A stretch of 19,625 nucleotides of DNA from an uncultured Clostridia bacterium (GTDB lineage Bacteria; Bacillota; Clostridia; Oscillospirales; Oscillospiraceae). The stretch covers positions 1-19,625 of the forward strand of contig CAMFZO010000010.1 in NCBI GenBank assembly GCA_946006895.1. Reading direction: 5' to 3'. The stretch's first letter is position 1. Each line of letters starts with the position of its first letter. Positions 7,185 through 15,354 of the stretch are shown here, in pieces. A model generated the notes under the pieces. The model ran no database searches and was not told the origin of the DNA. It was given only the letters and a program-made list of their open reading frames with translations. Both the position numbers and the translations under genes were made by a program.

Positions 7185-10100
7185 ATGAGAAAGCATTTCA
7201 CGAGATTCATTTCCGCGCTGCTGGTTGTGGTGATGGTTCTCACAATGCTGCCCACGCTGGCGTTTGCCGCCAAGGAAAGCTACTCGGCTACCCCCTTGGC
7301 TGATATCCCCGCAGACAATCAAAGCGTTGTCATTTACAGCGCCTCTGCCGGCGGCGTTTTCAGCGGCGCCATTGACGGCGGCAGCATCGGCGTTTCGACG
7401 GCTGCGACCAATGAGGAGGATTCCAATATCGCAGTTAGTGACGGCGCCGGTGTGTTTAAGCTGACGAAGAATTCCGACGGCACCTATTACATCACCTGCG
7501 GCGGCAAGTATCTCTATGTCGACAGCAGTGAGCAGATTGACGTGAAGGACAGCCCTGTTTCCGGTACCAAGTGGAAGATCAGCCCGGCTACCGGTTTTGA
7601 AGGCTTCACGATCGTCAATGCCGATAATAAGTACAACGGCAAGGACATCTATCTGGAGTACTACAGTGCGATTAAGGCCTGGACCTGCACGACATTGTCC
7701 GACATCTATATGTTCAAGTTCTACGCCATTGATGAAAAGCTGGCCGATCCCAACGGCGACGGCTACATCGGCGAGAAGCCCGTTGCAGGCGAGAAGCCCG
7801 CCGACGGCGACAAGGTCGTCATCTACAACGACAATGCGGAGATGACCTTCGGACCTCAGTCCGACGACGCCACTGCGCCCAGTATGACCGGCATCAAATC
7901 CACCCTGACCAACGGCGAGCTGGATATCGGCAACGGTTCCCTGATCTTTACCGTTCATCAGGATGGCAACTACTATGCCTTTGAAAACAACGGTCAGTAC
8001 CTGCGTACCTCTCCCAACGAGGTCGTCGACGGCAAGACCAACAACGCCGAGTGCCTCTACATGGCGGCCCTCGACAAGGACTACAGCTGGTGGACCATGG
8101 AAGAAGCCACCGGCGGCTATATCCTCTATAATAAGACCGCGAAGTACGGCAGCAACTCCGTCTGCATCGAGTACTTCAGCAACTCCTTCAGCGGCTGGAC
8201 CTTCAACGGCAGCACCCAGCTCTTCGCCATGCGTTTCTTCAAGGTTGACGACAGCCTGAACCTGGGCTATGTCCTCAACCCGAAGATGACCATTACTGCC
8301 AAGGACGCCTATATCGGCCTGGACTATGAGTTCAAGGTCACGCTGGACGAGCTGACCAAGGTCACCTCTCTGCAGATGACCTATGCCACCGATACCGGCG
8401 CGGCCAAGAAGGTCGAGCCCTCCTCGGTGGACGGCTACAACTATACCTTCAAGATCGCCAAGTCCGCCCTCGAGGGCAAAAAGACCCTCACCCTCAGCGG
8501 CACGGCGACCAACGAATACAGCATCAGCTACAGTGCTGAGGTCAAGGTCGCGATCAAGGACGAACCCATGATCGACGAAGTGACGCCTGCTTCCAACGCC
8601 GCCACCGGCAGTGACAAGCGGCCCACCATTTCCGCGACCATCGCCAACTGCGGCACGTCCCCCAAAATCGTCATGACCATCGACGGCACGGAGGTCACGC
8701 CCACCGTCAGCGCCAACAAGATCTCCTACCGTCCCGCCACAAATATGCTCGACGGCCGTCATACGGTAGCTCTGGAGATCACCCGCTCCGACGGCAAGAA
8801 GGCGGAAATGACCTGGTCCTTCTTCATCGGCGAGGCAGGCTACAGCCTCTACTACGGCCAGTTCCACTCCCACACTGCGGAGTATTCCGACGGTGCCGGC
8901 CAGCTGGAGGACGCCTATGAATACGCCATGAAGGCCGACAATGTGGACTTCCTCATTGTTACCGACCACTCCAACTACTTCGACACCACCTCTACCGCTA
9001 CCACGGACAGCTACTATGATCTGACCGATCTGACCAAGAGCGGCAGTATCACCAAGTGGGAAGAGGCAAAGGCCACTGCCGCCGAGTACAACGCCATCAC
9101 GGACGATTTCGTCTGCGCCTATGGCTATGAGATGACCTGGTCCGGCGGTCCCGGCCATACCAACACCTTCAATACCTACGGTGTTGTTTCCCGTAACAAC
9201 AGTGAGCTGAACAACAAGACCAACTATGCCGGTATGCACCGCTACAACGACCTGATGGTCTACGCCGACAAGGGCCTCGACATCGACGGCAATCCTGTGG
9301 CTGACGGTGTGCAGACCAAGTATATTGAGGACGCTCCCGTTGTTTCTCAGTTCAACCATCCCGGCACCACCTTCGGCACTTTCGACGATTATGCCGGTTA
9401 TACGCCCACCCGTGATACCGTCCTGTGCCTGATCGAGGTCGGCAACGGCGAAGGCGCTGTCGGCGGCAGCTCCTACTGGCCCAGCTACTCCGAGTATGAC
9501 AAGTGTCTGGCCAAGGGCTGGCACGTGGCTCCCACCAACAACCAGGACAACCATAAGGGCAAGTGGGGCAACGCCAACACCTGCCGCGACGTCATCATCA
9601 CCGATGACTTCACCGAGGCCGGCCTCTACCGTGCAATGTCTGAGCGCCGTGTCTATTCGACGGAAGACAACAACCTGCAGATCTACTACTACCTCAACGG
9701 CGAGCTCATGGGTTCCATCATTGATGTGGGCGATACTGAGCCCGACACCGTGACCATCACCGCCAGCATCTCCGATCCCGACGGCGAAAACATTGGCACC
9801 ATCGAGATCATCGGCGAAAACGGCCTGACACTCCAGAAGTATACCGCTTCCGGCGCCACCTTCGAGCTGGAGAAGGAGATCAGCCACACCGACGCTTACT
9901 ACTACATCCGCGTCACCCAGGCTGACGGCGACATCGCAGTTACCGCTCCTGTTTGGGTCGGCATCGCAACGCCCATCACCGCTGACATCGACACCGACGC
10001 TGCTCTGAGTGTTGTCGGCAGCCAGGAGATCATCACTGCTTCCGTGGACAACGCCGCGGACAACGACTATGAGCTGAACAAGATTGTCTTCTACCTGATT

Positions 10101-12383
10101 GACTCCACGGGCAAGGAAACTGCCATTAAGACCATTGAGGAGGAGTGCGTCATTGCTGCCGGTGAGTCCAAGGCTGTCGAGTTCAACTACACCCGTACCG
10201 TTTCCGGCAACCAGAAGATCAAAGTCATCTTCTACGGCGTCTACAACGACAAGGAATTCAAGTGCCAGGCCACCATGGAGCAGAAGGTCTATAAGGCCGA
10301 GGAGCTGGTCAAGGTCGGTGTGGACTACGGCCACGGCAACTTCTATGTTTCCGGCGGCTACTCCGATAACATGGGCAACTTCATCCAGTACTGCGCCGAC
10401 AACGGCGTCATGGCGGAGTTCATCCAGAAGGGTGAATTTACCTACGACAACCTGAAGCAGTACCGCATGGTCGTCCTGACCGTTCCCTTTGATACCGGCA
10501 ATCTGTCGCCCAGCGCCTATACGGCGGACGAACTGAAGGCCATCAAGACCTATGCGGAAAAGGGCGGCAACCTGATCGTCTGCACCAAGTCCGACCGTAA
10601 GAGCCCCACCGGCGAGCTCAACTGCGCGAATCTGACGAACAGCATCCTGGAGGCGGTCGGCGCCAATGTCCGCGCTGCCGACGGCATCATCGTTGAAAAT
10701 GACCTTAACGCCAACGAGGCATACCGTATCTACTTCTCCTCCAAGGAGAACTTCAACATGGAGCACCGCTTCGTCAAGGCGGCCTACACCTCCTCCAATG
10801 CCTTTGGCACCACCCCGTCTACCAGCAACTCCACCGGCTTCCAGCTCTATAACGCTGCGCCTATCCTTATCAATTCCGGTGCGGAAGATAAAGTAACTGT
10901 CCTGGTCAAGGGCTACCAGTCCACCTGGGGCGCCAGCTACACCAAGGACTTTACCGGTTCTTCCTATGTGCCCCAGTATTCCGGCGACACTGTCACTGCG
11001 GAAATGGGCAATGTCAACATCATGACCTATGAGGAACTGTCTGGCGGCGGCTGGCTGGTCACCTCCGGCTGCACCTTCTTCTCCAACTACGACATCAAGG
11101 ACGACACGGACTATGTCAACAAGTTCATCGTGCGTAACATCCTCCGTGAGCTGACCGATGATGGCGTGGCTGAGACCATTACCCCCATCTCCACTGTGAA
11201 GAAAGTCACCGTGCCCGCAACGGAGACCGGCGACGAGTACACCATCGAGGGCTATGTCACCTCCAACGCCTCCGCTTATGACCAGGATACCGCCTTCTTC
11301 GACTGCATCTATATCCAGGACAAGAAGGGCAACGGCATCAACGCCTTCCCTGTGGCCGGCAACTTTGCCATCGGCATGAACGTCCGCGCCCACGGCGGCG
11401 TGACCTACTACTGCGGTGAAGTCGAGCTGAACCTCAGCACCGATTACAACGGCTACTGCGAGGTCATCTCTGACGACGTCTACAAGATCAGCCCGAAGGA
11501 AGTGGACTGCGCCACCGCAATGGCCGATTCCTCCATCGGTAACCTGCTCAAGATCAAGGGTATCGTCACCAGCATCCATAAGACCGAGGGTGTCATTGAT
11601 AAGATTTATGTTCGCGATGCAGCCGGCGAGGCCTGCCTGTTCATCAACGGCTATATCATGAAGAACTATAAGGGCCTGGATAACCTGAAGGTCGGCATGA
11701 TGATCTCCGGCGTGGGCATCGGCTCCCGCGACGTGGATGAGACCTCCGCCACCAGCGCCATCTTCTCCCGTCTGCGTGTCCGTGACCGCAGCGAGATCAA
11801 GATCCTCGACGATCAGATCTACAGTGAGAACCTTTTCACTGATGTGAATGCCGACGATTGGTTCTATGAGTATGTCATGTTCGCCGCTGACCGCGCACTG
11901 ATGCAGGGTACTTCTCACTCCACCTTCGATCCTGAGGCGACTCTGACCCGTGCCATGGTCGCCATGGTCCTCTACCGCATGGCCGGTGAGGAGAAGCTGT
12001 CCGGCGGCCGGAATTTCAGCGACGTGGACGCCACTGCCTGGTATGCTGACGCAGTGAGCTGGGCTTCCGCAGCCGGTGTGGTCGAGGGCTATGAGGACGG
12101 CACCTTCCGTCCCAACGGCAAGATCACCCGTCAGGAAATGGCGGTCATGTTGGCAAGATACGCCGAAAAGGTCTCGGGCATTACGCCCAATACCAACGGC
12201 AACCTCAACGCCTTCCTCGACGGCAGCACCGTCGCCGACTGGGCGGAAGACGAGATCACCTGGTTCGTCTGTGAGGGCATCATAAACGGCATGGATGGCA
12301 GAGTTGTTCCCAACGGAAACGCCACTCGCGCCCAGTTTGCCACCATCATTACACGCTTTGTTCAGAAGTACGTAGAAGTATAA
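7185..12383 (+). CDS. Giant exported PHP-metallohydrolase / GATase1-like protein with three SLH repeats
   Basis: A 1732-aa protein with AAGGAGG before the ATG. Residues 1-28 are a signal peptide ending in A-F-A. Residues about 40-185 and 195-355 are two related beta-rich modules (each with G-x-Y-Y, L-Y/L-R and I-Y-M-F-K-F/F-A-M-R-F blocks). Residues 360-550 look like Ig-like spacers. Residues about 555-900 form a PHP domain of the CehA/McbA type: F-H561-S-H563, S-D569-G, T-D594-H595-S, F-N-H725-P-G and N-Q-D788-N-H790. These are the expected metal ligands for phosphoester or carbamate-like hydrolysis. Residues about 905-1035 are a CARDB-like spacer, 1038-1325 a GATase1-like region without an obvious G-x-C nucleophile elbow, 1339-1540 an OB-fold-like pair, and 1550-1732 three SLH repeats. 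Inference: a cell-surface phosphoesterase or related hydrolase; the substrate is unknown. Confidence 0.82.
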   Translation: MRKHFTRFISALLVVVMVLTMLPTLAFAAKESYSATPLADIPADNQSVVIYSASAGGVFSGAIDGGSIGVSTAATNEEDSNIAVSDGAGVFKLTKNSDGTYYITCGGKYLYVDSSEQIDVKDSPVSGTKWKISPATGFEGFTIVNADNKYNGKDIYLEYYSAIKAWTCTTLSDIYMFKFYAIDEKLADPNGDGYIGEKPVAGEKPADGDKVVIYNDNAEMTFGPQSDDATAPSMTGIKSTLTNGELDIGNGSLIFTVHQDGNYYAFENNGQYLRTSPNEVVDGKTNNAECLYMAALDKDYSWWTMEEATGGYILYNKTAKYGSNSVCIEYFSNSFSGWTFNGSTQLFAMRFFKVDDSLNLGYVLNPKMTITAKDAYIGLDYEFKVTLDELTKVTSLQMTYATDTGAAKKVEPSSVDGYNYTFKIAKSALEGKKTLTLSGTATNEYSISYSAEVKVAIKDEPMIDEVTPASNAATGSDKRPTISATIANCGTSPKIVMTIDGTEVTPTVSANKISYRPATNMLDGRHTVALEITRSDGKKAEMTWSFFIGEAGYSLYYGQFHSHTAEYSDGAGQLEDAYEYAMKADNVDFLIVTDHSNYFDTTSTATTDSYYDLTDLTKSGSITKWEEAKATAAEYNAITDDFVCAYGYEMTWSGGPGHTNTFNTYGVVSRNNSELNNKTNYAGMHRYNDLMVYADKGLDIDGNPVADGVQTKYIEDAPVVSQFNHPGTTFGTFDDYAGYTPTRDTVLCLIEVGNGEGAVGGSSYWPSYSEYDKCLAKGWHVAPTNNQDNHKGKWGNANTCRDVIITDDFTEAGLYRAMSERRVYSTEDNNLQIYYYLNGELMGSIIDVGDTEPDTVTITASISDPDGENIGTIEIIGENGLTLQKYTASGATFELEKEISHTDAYYYIRVTQADGDIAVTAPVWVGIATPITADIDTDAALSVVGSQEIITASVDNAADNDYELNKIVFYLIDSTGKETAIKTIEEECVIAAGESKAVEFNYTRTVSGNQKIKVIFYGVYNDKEFKCQATMEQKVYKAEELVKVGVDYGHGNFYVSGGYSDNMGNFIQYCADNGVMAEFIQKGEFTYDNLKQYRMVVLTVPFDTGNLSPSAYTADELKAIKTYAEKGGNLIVCTKSDRKSPTGELNCANLTNSILEAVGANVRAADGIIVENDLNANEAYRIYFSSKENFNMEHRFVKAAYTSSNAFGTTPSTSNSTGFQLYNAAPILINSGAEDKVTVLVKGYQSTWGASYTKDFTGSSYVPQYSGDTVTAEMGNVNIMTYEELSGGGWLVTSGCTFFSNYDIKDDTDYVNKFIVRNILRELTDDGVAETITPISTVKKVTVPATETGDEYTIEGYVTSNASAYDQDTAFFDCIYIQDKKGNGINAFPVAGNFAIGMNVRAHGGVTYYCGEVELNLSTDYNGYCEVISDDVYKISPKEVDCATAMADSSIGNLLKIKGIVTSIHKTEGVIDKIYVRDAAGEACLFINGYIMKNYKGLDNLKVGMMISGVGIGSRDVDETSATSAIFSRLRVRDRSEIKILDDQIYSENLFTDVNADDWFYEYVMFAADRALMQGTSHSTFDPEATLTRAMVAMVLYRMAGEEKLSGGRNFSDVDATAWYADAVSWASAAGVVEGYEDGTFRPNGKITRQEMAVMLARYAEKVSGITPNTNGNLNAFLDGSTVADWAEDEITWFVCEGIINGMDGRVVPNGNATRAQFATIITRFVQKYVEV

Positions 12384-12418
12384 GTCTGCGAACTGAAAGA
12401 ACTACAAAACGAAACAGC

Positions 12419-12454
12419 ACCGGGCAGCGGAGCAAACCTCCGCTGCCCGGTTTT
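12419..12454 (+). terminator. Intrinsic terminator after the giant SLH gene
   Basis: A perfect 14-bp stem (12419-12432 with 12438-12451, core CGGGCAGCGGAG/CTCCGCTGCCCG), 5-nt loop CAAAC and a TTTT run to 12454. It lies 36 nt after the stop codon. Confidence 0.9.
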
Positions 12455-12523
12455 CCTGCTGTGCCGGGTTGCTTGGCAATATCCCAAGGATACGGAAATA
12501 GTATCATTCATCTATTTTACCGC

Positions 12524-12568
12524 TGTCAAGTTTTTTCTCTTGACAATCAAAAAAAGATGCTATATAAT
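12524..12568 (+). promoter_or_regulatory. Perfect consensus promoter of the ylxM-ffh cluster, overlapped by an inverted repeat
   Basis: TTGACA (12540-12545), 17-nt spacer and TATAAT (12563-12568), all consensus. The -10 ends 24 nt before the ylxM ATG, so the leader is only about 17-18 nt. The -35 forms the right arm of a 7-bp inverted repeat, TGTCAAG (12524-12530) and CTTGACA (12539-12545), separated by 8 nt. This could be an operator or a second, divergent -35. Confidence 0.88.
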
Positions 12569-12592
12569 GGACGTGCATTGGGGGTGTCTGTG

Positions 12593-12943
12593 ATGAAACA
12601 GGAAACGTTTCAGATGTCGCTGCTCCTCGACTACTACGGCGGACTGCTGACGGAAAAACAGAAATCCTATTTTGACCTTTATTACAACCAGGATCTTTCG
12701 CTGGCGGAGATCGCCCAGCAGGAGGGAATTTCACGGCAGGGCGTCCATGACACCATCCTCCGCACGGAGGCCATTTTAAAGGATATGGAGGCGGCAACAG
12801 GCTGCGTTGCCAGAGCGCGGACACTTCGCACTGCGCTGCAAAGAATATCCGACGCTGCCGAGAACCTGATGCACCATGAAGATCCCACCGTGCGGGAAAA
12901 TGCCGCCGGCATTTTGTCCGCTCTTTCGTCCGTAAAGGAGTAA
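12593..12943 (+). CDS. ylxM: YlxM-family helix-turn-helix protein of the SRP operon
   Basis: A 116-aa protein matching the YlxM/p13 family, which is encoded just upstream of ffh in Firmicutes and is thought to bind nucleic acid and modulate the signal recognition particle. The sigma-factor-like helix-turn-helix is at residues about 20-65: L-T-E-K-Q-K-S-Y-F, then D34-L-S-L-A-E-I-A, then G45-I-S-R-Q-G-V-H-D. A second helical part follows with R-T-L-R-T-A-L. The ATG at 12593 is preferred because the promoter -10 ends at 12568. A longer frame from 12461 would translate the promoter itself. A GTG at 12584 is a possible alternative start. The stop is 3 nt before ffh. Confidence 0.9.
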   Translation: MKQETFQMSLLLDYYGGLLTEKQKSYFDLYYNQDLSLAEIAQQEGISRQGVHDTILRTEAILKDMEAATGCVARARTLRTALQRISDAAENLMHHEDPTVRENAAGILSALSSVKE

Positions 12944-12946
12944 GCT

Positions 12947-14290
12947 ATGGCATTTGAAGGCTTGACTGCGAAACTCAACGCTGCGTTCAAAAAGCTGCGC
13001 GGCAAGGGTCGTCTGACTGAGTCCGACATCAAGGAAGCAATGCGGGAAATCCGCCTGGCTCTTTTGGAAGCGGACGTCAGCTATAAGGTTGTCAAGGATT
13101 TTATCAAGTCCGTTTCCGAACGTTGCGTCGGCAAGGATGTGCTGGAAAGCCTGACGCCGGCCCAGATGATTGTCAAGATTGTTAACGAAGAGCTGATTGC
13201 CCTGATGGGCAGCGAGAATCAGCGCATCACCATCTCACCCAAATCGCCTACCGTGGTCATGCTGGTCGGCCTGCAGGGCGCGGGCAAAACGACCAACGGC
13301 GCGAAATTGGCCGGCCTGTTCAAAAAGCAGGGAAAACGTCCCTTGCTGGTGGCCTGCGACATCTACCGTCCTGCTGCGATCAAGCAGTTGGAGGTCGTCG
13401 GTGGACAACTGGACATCCCTGTGTTCCAGATGGGACAGGAAGACCCGGTGAAAATCGCCAAGGCGGCCATCCGCCACGCGCAGCAGCACGGCAATGACAT
13501 GGTGTTTCTGGATACTGCCGGCCGTCTGCACGTGGACGAGGCGCTGATGAACGAACTGAAAGCCATCAAGGCCGAGGTGGAGCCCAGTGAGATCCTCCTG
13601 GTCGTGGACGCCATGACCGGTCAGGACGCGGTGAACGCCGCCCAGTCCTTCAATGAATGGCTGAATATCGACGGTGTGATGCTGACCAAGCTGGATGGCG
13701 ACGCCCGCGGCGGCGCGGCACTGTCCGTCAAGGCCGTTACGGGTAAGCCTATCAAGTTTATCGGCACCGGCGAAAAGCTGGACATGATCGAGCCCTTCCA
13801 TCCTGAGCGGATGGCCTCGAGAATTCTGGGCATGGGCGATGTACTGACCCTCATTGAGAAGGCGGAGCAGGCCTTGGATCAGAAAAAGGCTGCTGAACTG
13901 GAGCAGAAAATGCGTCAGAACAAATTCACTCTGGCGGATTTTTACGACCAGCTTCTGCAGATCAAGTCCATGGGTTCCATGCAGGACCTGCTGGGCATGA
14001 TTCCCGGCATGGGCTCCCTGAAAAATGTCCAGGTGGATGAAAAAGCCACCGTCCGTATTGAGGCGATCATCCAATCCATGACGCCCTACGAGCGCGAGAA
14101 TCCGGGCTGCCTCAATTCCTCCCGCAAGCGCCGCATCGCTCTGGGCTGCGGTCAGAAGGTGGAGGACATCAATCGTCTGCTCAAGCAGTTTGAGCAGATG
14201 CAGCAGCTTATGAAGCAGATGAACGGCAAGGGGAAAAAACGCAAAATGTTCGGAAAAATGGGCGGCTTCCCCGGTATGCCCGGTATGTGA
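12947..14290 (+). CDS. ffh: Signal recognition particle GTPase Ffh (SRP54)
   Basis: A 447-aa protein of normal family length. The N domain occupies residues 1-85 (A-L-L-E-A-D-V-S). The G domain has G1 G108-L-Q-G-A-G-K114-T-T, the D-T-A-G-R motif at 189-193 and T-K-L-D-G-D at 247-252, followed by D-A-R-G-G-A. The M domain has the Met-rich, basic C terminus (G-K-K-R-K-M, then F-G-K-M-G-G-F-P-G-M-P-G-M), which holds SRP RNA and signal peptides. It works with FtsY in the cytoplasm and at the membrane for co-translational targeting. The ribosome site AAAGGAG (12934-12940) overlaps the end of ylxM, indicating coupled translation. Confidence 0.98.
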   Translation: MAFEGLTAKLNAAFKKLRGKGRLTESDIKEAMREIRLALLEADVSYKVVKDFIKSVSERCVGKDVLESLTPAQMIVKIVNEELIALMGSENQRITISPKSPTVVMLVGLQGAGKTTNGAKLAGLFKKQGKRPLLVACDIYRPAAIKQLEVVGGQLDIPVFQMGQEDPVKIAKAAIRHAQQHGNDMVFLDTAGRLHVDEALMNELKAIKAEVEPSEILLVVDAMTGQDAVNAAQSFNEWLNIDGVMLTKLDGDARGGAALSVKAVTGKPIKFIGTGEKLDMIEPFHPERMASRILGMGDVLTLIEKAEQALDQKKAAELEQKMRQNKFTLADFYDQLLQIKSMGSMQDLLGMIPGMGSLKNVQVDEKATVRIEAIIQSMTPYERENPGCLNSSRKRRIALGCGQKVEDINRLLKQFEQMQQLMKQMNGKGKKRKMFGKMGGFPGMPGM

Positions 14291-14365
14291 TCATTAAACC
14301 AAAAAGGTTTGAGGATATAAAAAAATATGGGATGCAAATCCCGATGATTCTATTGGAGGTAAACC

Positions 14366-14605
14366 ATGGTTAAAATCAGACTGAGAAGAATGGGCGCGAA
14401 GAAGGCACCCTACTACCGCATCGTTGTCGCAGATTCCCGCAGCCCCCGCGACGGTCGCTGCATCGAGGAGATCGGCAGCTACGATCCCCTGACCGAGCCG
14501 GCCACCATTACCGTTGATGCCGAGAAGGCCCAGCAGTGGATCAAGAACGGCGCACAGCCGACCGACACCGTAAAGGCTCTCCTGAAAAAGGCGAACGTCC
14601 TTTAA
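14366..14605 (+). CDS. rpsP: 30S ribosomal protein bS16
   Basis: A 79-aa protein with GGAGG before the ATG. It opens with the conserved M-V-K-I-R-L-R-R-M-G-A-K-K-A-P-Y-Y-R, then V-V-A-D-S-R-S-P-R-D-G-R, then I-E-E-I-G-S-Y-D-P. This is the bS16 signature. The protein binds 16S rRNA early in small-subunit assembly. The 75-nt gap after ffh holds small A-rich inverted repeats but no clear terminator, so transcription from the ylxM promoter probably continues. The stop lies 17 nt before khpA. Confidence 0.98.
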   Translation: MVKIRLRRMGAKKAPYYRIVVADSRSPRDGRCIEEIGSYDPLTEPATITVDAEKAQQWIKNGAQPTDTVKALLKKANVL

Positions 14606-14622
14606 TCGGGAAGGAGCTTACG

Positions 14623-14853
14623 ATGAAGGAACTCTTGCTCTACGTGGCAAAACAGCTTGTCGATCATCCCGAGGCGGTCACGGTCACAGAGAGAGAGGAC
14701 GCTGGCGCTACGGTCCTGGAGCTGCGTGTTGCCCCTGAAGACATGGGCAAGGTCATCGGCCGCCAGGGACGCATTGCCAAGGAGATCCGCACCGTTATCA
14801 AGACTGTCGCCCAGCGCGACGGCAAGCGTGTCACTGTCGACATTGTCGACTGA
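14623..14853 (+). CDS. khpA: KH-domain RNA-binding protein KhpA (YlqC)
   Basis: A 76-aa single KH domain protein. The start at 14623 is set by AAGGAG at 14611-14616. The longer open frame overlaps rpsP and is not needed. It shows the KhpA pattern: M-K-E-L-L-L-Y-V-A-K, V-D-H-P-E-A-V, then the KH loop G-K-V-I-G46-R-Q-G49-R-I-A-K-E-I-R-T. In Firmicutes KhpA pairs with KhpB (EloR/Jag) as an RNA chaperone that affects cell elongation and sRNA function. Its place after rpsP is standard, but the rimM-trmD-rplS genes that usually follow are missing here. Confidence 0.95.
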   Translation: MKELLLYVAKQLVDHPEAVTVTEREDAGATVLELRVAPEDMGKVIGRQGRIAKEIRTVIKTVAQRDGKRVTVDIVD

Positions 14854-15150
14854 TACTGATTCCTGATGAAATCTTTCATCGGAAATCCCGTGTGCTCTGC
14901 ACACTCACATCGTGCTGACGCATACTGTGCCGTCTCATGCAGAATCTGATAAAAAGCTTATCGGATTCTGGTATGACAGGAAAAGGCGCGTTGCAAAGGG
15001 AAAGGGTGAGACCTGCGCCTGTGAGATCCTGTGCGATCTGCAGGGCGAGTTTTACCTTGACCGGCTTTGCGGCGCGCCTTTCTCGATAACAACATTACCC
15101 ACGCCCGTAGGCATAGGCCCGGGATAAAAGACATATCTGGAGGAACAGTC
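14854..15150. other. 297-nt spacer with a stable hairpin and a doubtful short reading frame
   Basis: No well-supported gene. A 71-codon frame from a GTG at 14912 to 15127 has no Shine-Dalgarno and no family likeness. It could be the remnant of a gene or chance. A 12-bp hairpin (arms 14941-14952 and 14958-14969, one G-U pair, 5-nt loop) lies inside and is not followed by T residues, so it is not a standard terminator. An outer CATAC/GTATG pairing may extend it. A smaller GATGAA/TTCATC hairpin lies at 14864-14878. The end (15139-15143, GGAGG) is the ribosome site of the next gene. Confidence 0.5.
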
Positions 15151-15354
15151 ATGAAACATGGCAGCTGGAGACAGCTTGTAAAAATCTTTTTCGGCGTTTG
15201 TCTGATCCTGATCAGCGGAGGCATTTTGCTGGTCAATCTGTTTGTGCTTGACACAGGCTTCGACGCGGCCCTGGGTGTGCTGGATCTTTTCCTGTTCCTC
15301 ATTGGTCTGATGCTGGTGGTGTTCGCCGCCGCTGAACTGCCGAAAGAAGAATGA
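15151..15354 (+). CDS. Small two-helix membrane protein
   Basis: A 67-aa protein starting at an ATG 7 nt after GGAGG (15139-15143). A short basic start (K-H-G-S-W-R-Q-L-V-K) is followed by two predicted transmembrane helices at about residues 12-32 and 40-60 and an acidic end (P-K-E-E). The family is not recognised. Its stop overlaps the start of the phosphopantetheinyl transferase gene as ATGA, so the two are translationally coupled. A longer frame from 15067 has no ribosome site. Confidence 0.72.
   Translation: MKHGSWRQLVKIFFGVCLILISGGILLVNLFVLDTGFDAALGVLDLFLFLIGLMLVVFAAAELPKEE

Noticed and set aside
7095..11918. A 1607-codon open frame on the minus strand
   Set aside because: It lies exactly opposite the SLH/PHP gene. 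Its translation is a low-complexity Val/Gly/Asp/Ala-rich string without domains, as expected from the GC-rich third positions of the real gene.
12461..12592. An upstream start for ylxM
   Set aside because: The extension covers the consensus promoter, so it could not be on the transcript; the residues have no YlxM likeness.
14291..14365. Possible terminator between ffh and rpsP
   Set aside because: Only short hairpins (AAACC/GGTTT and GGGAT/ATCCC) without a T tract; the genes are usually co-transcribed.
14912..15127. A 71-codon frame starting at GTG after khpA
   Set aside because: No Shine-Dalgarno, no family likeness and an internal 12-bp hairpin. It is kept only as a comment on the spacer.
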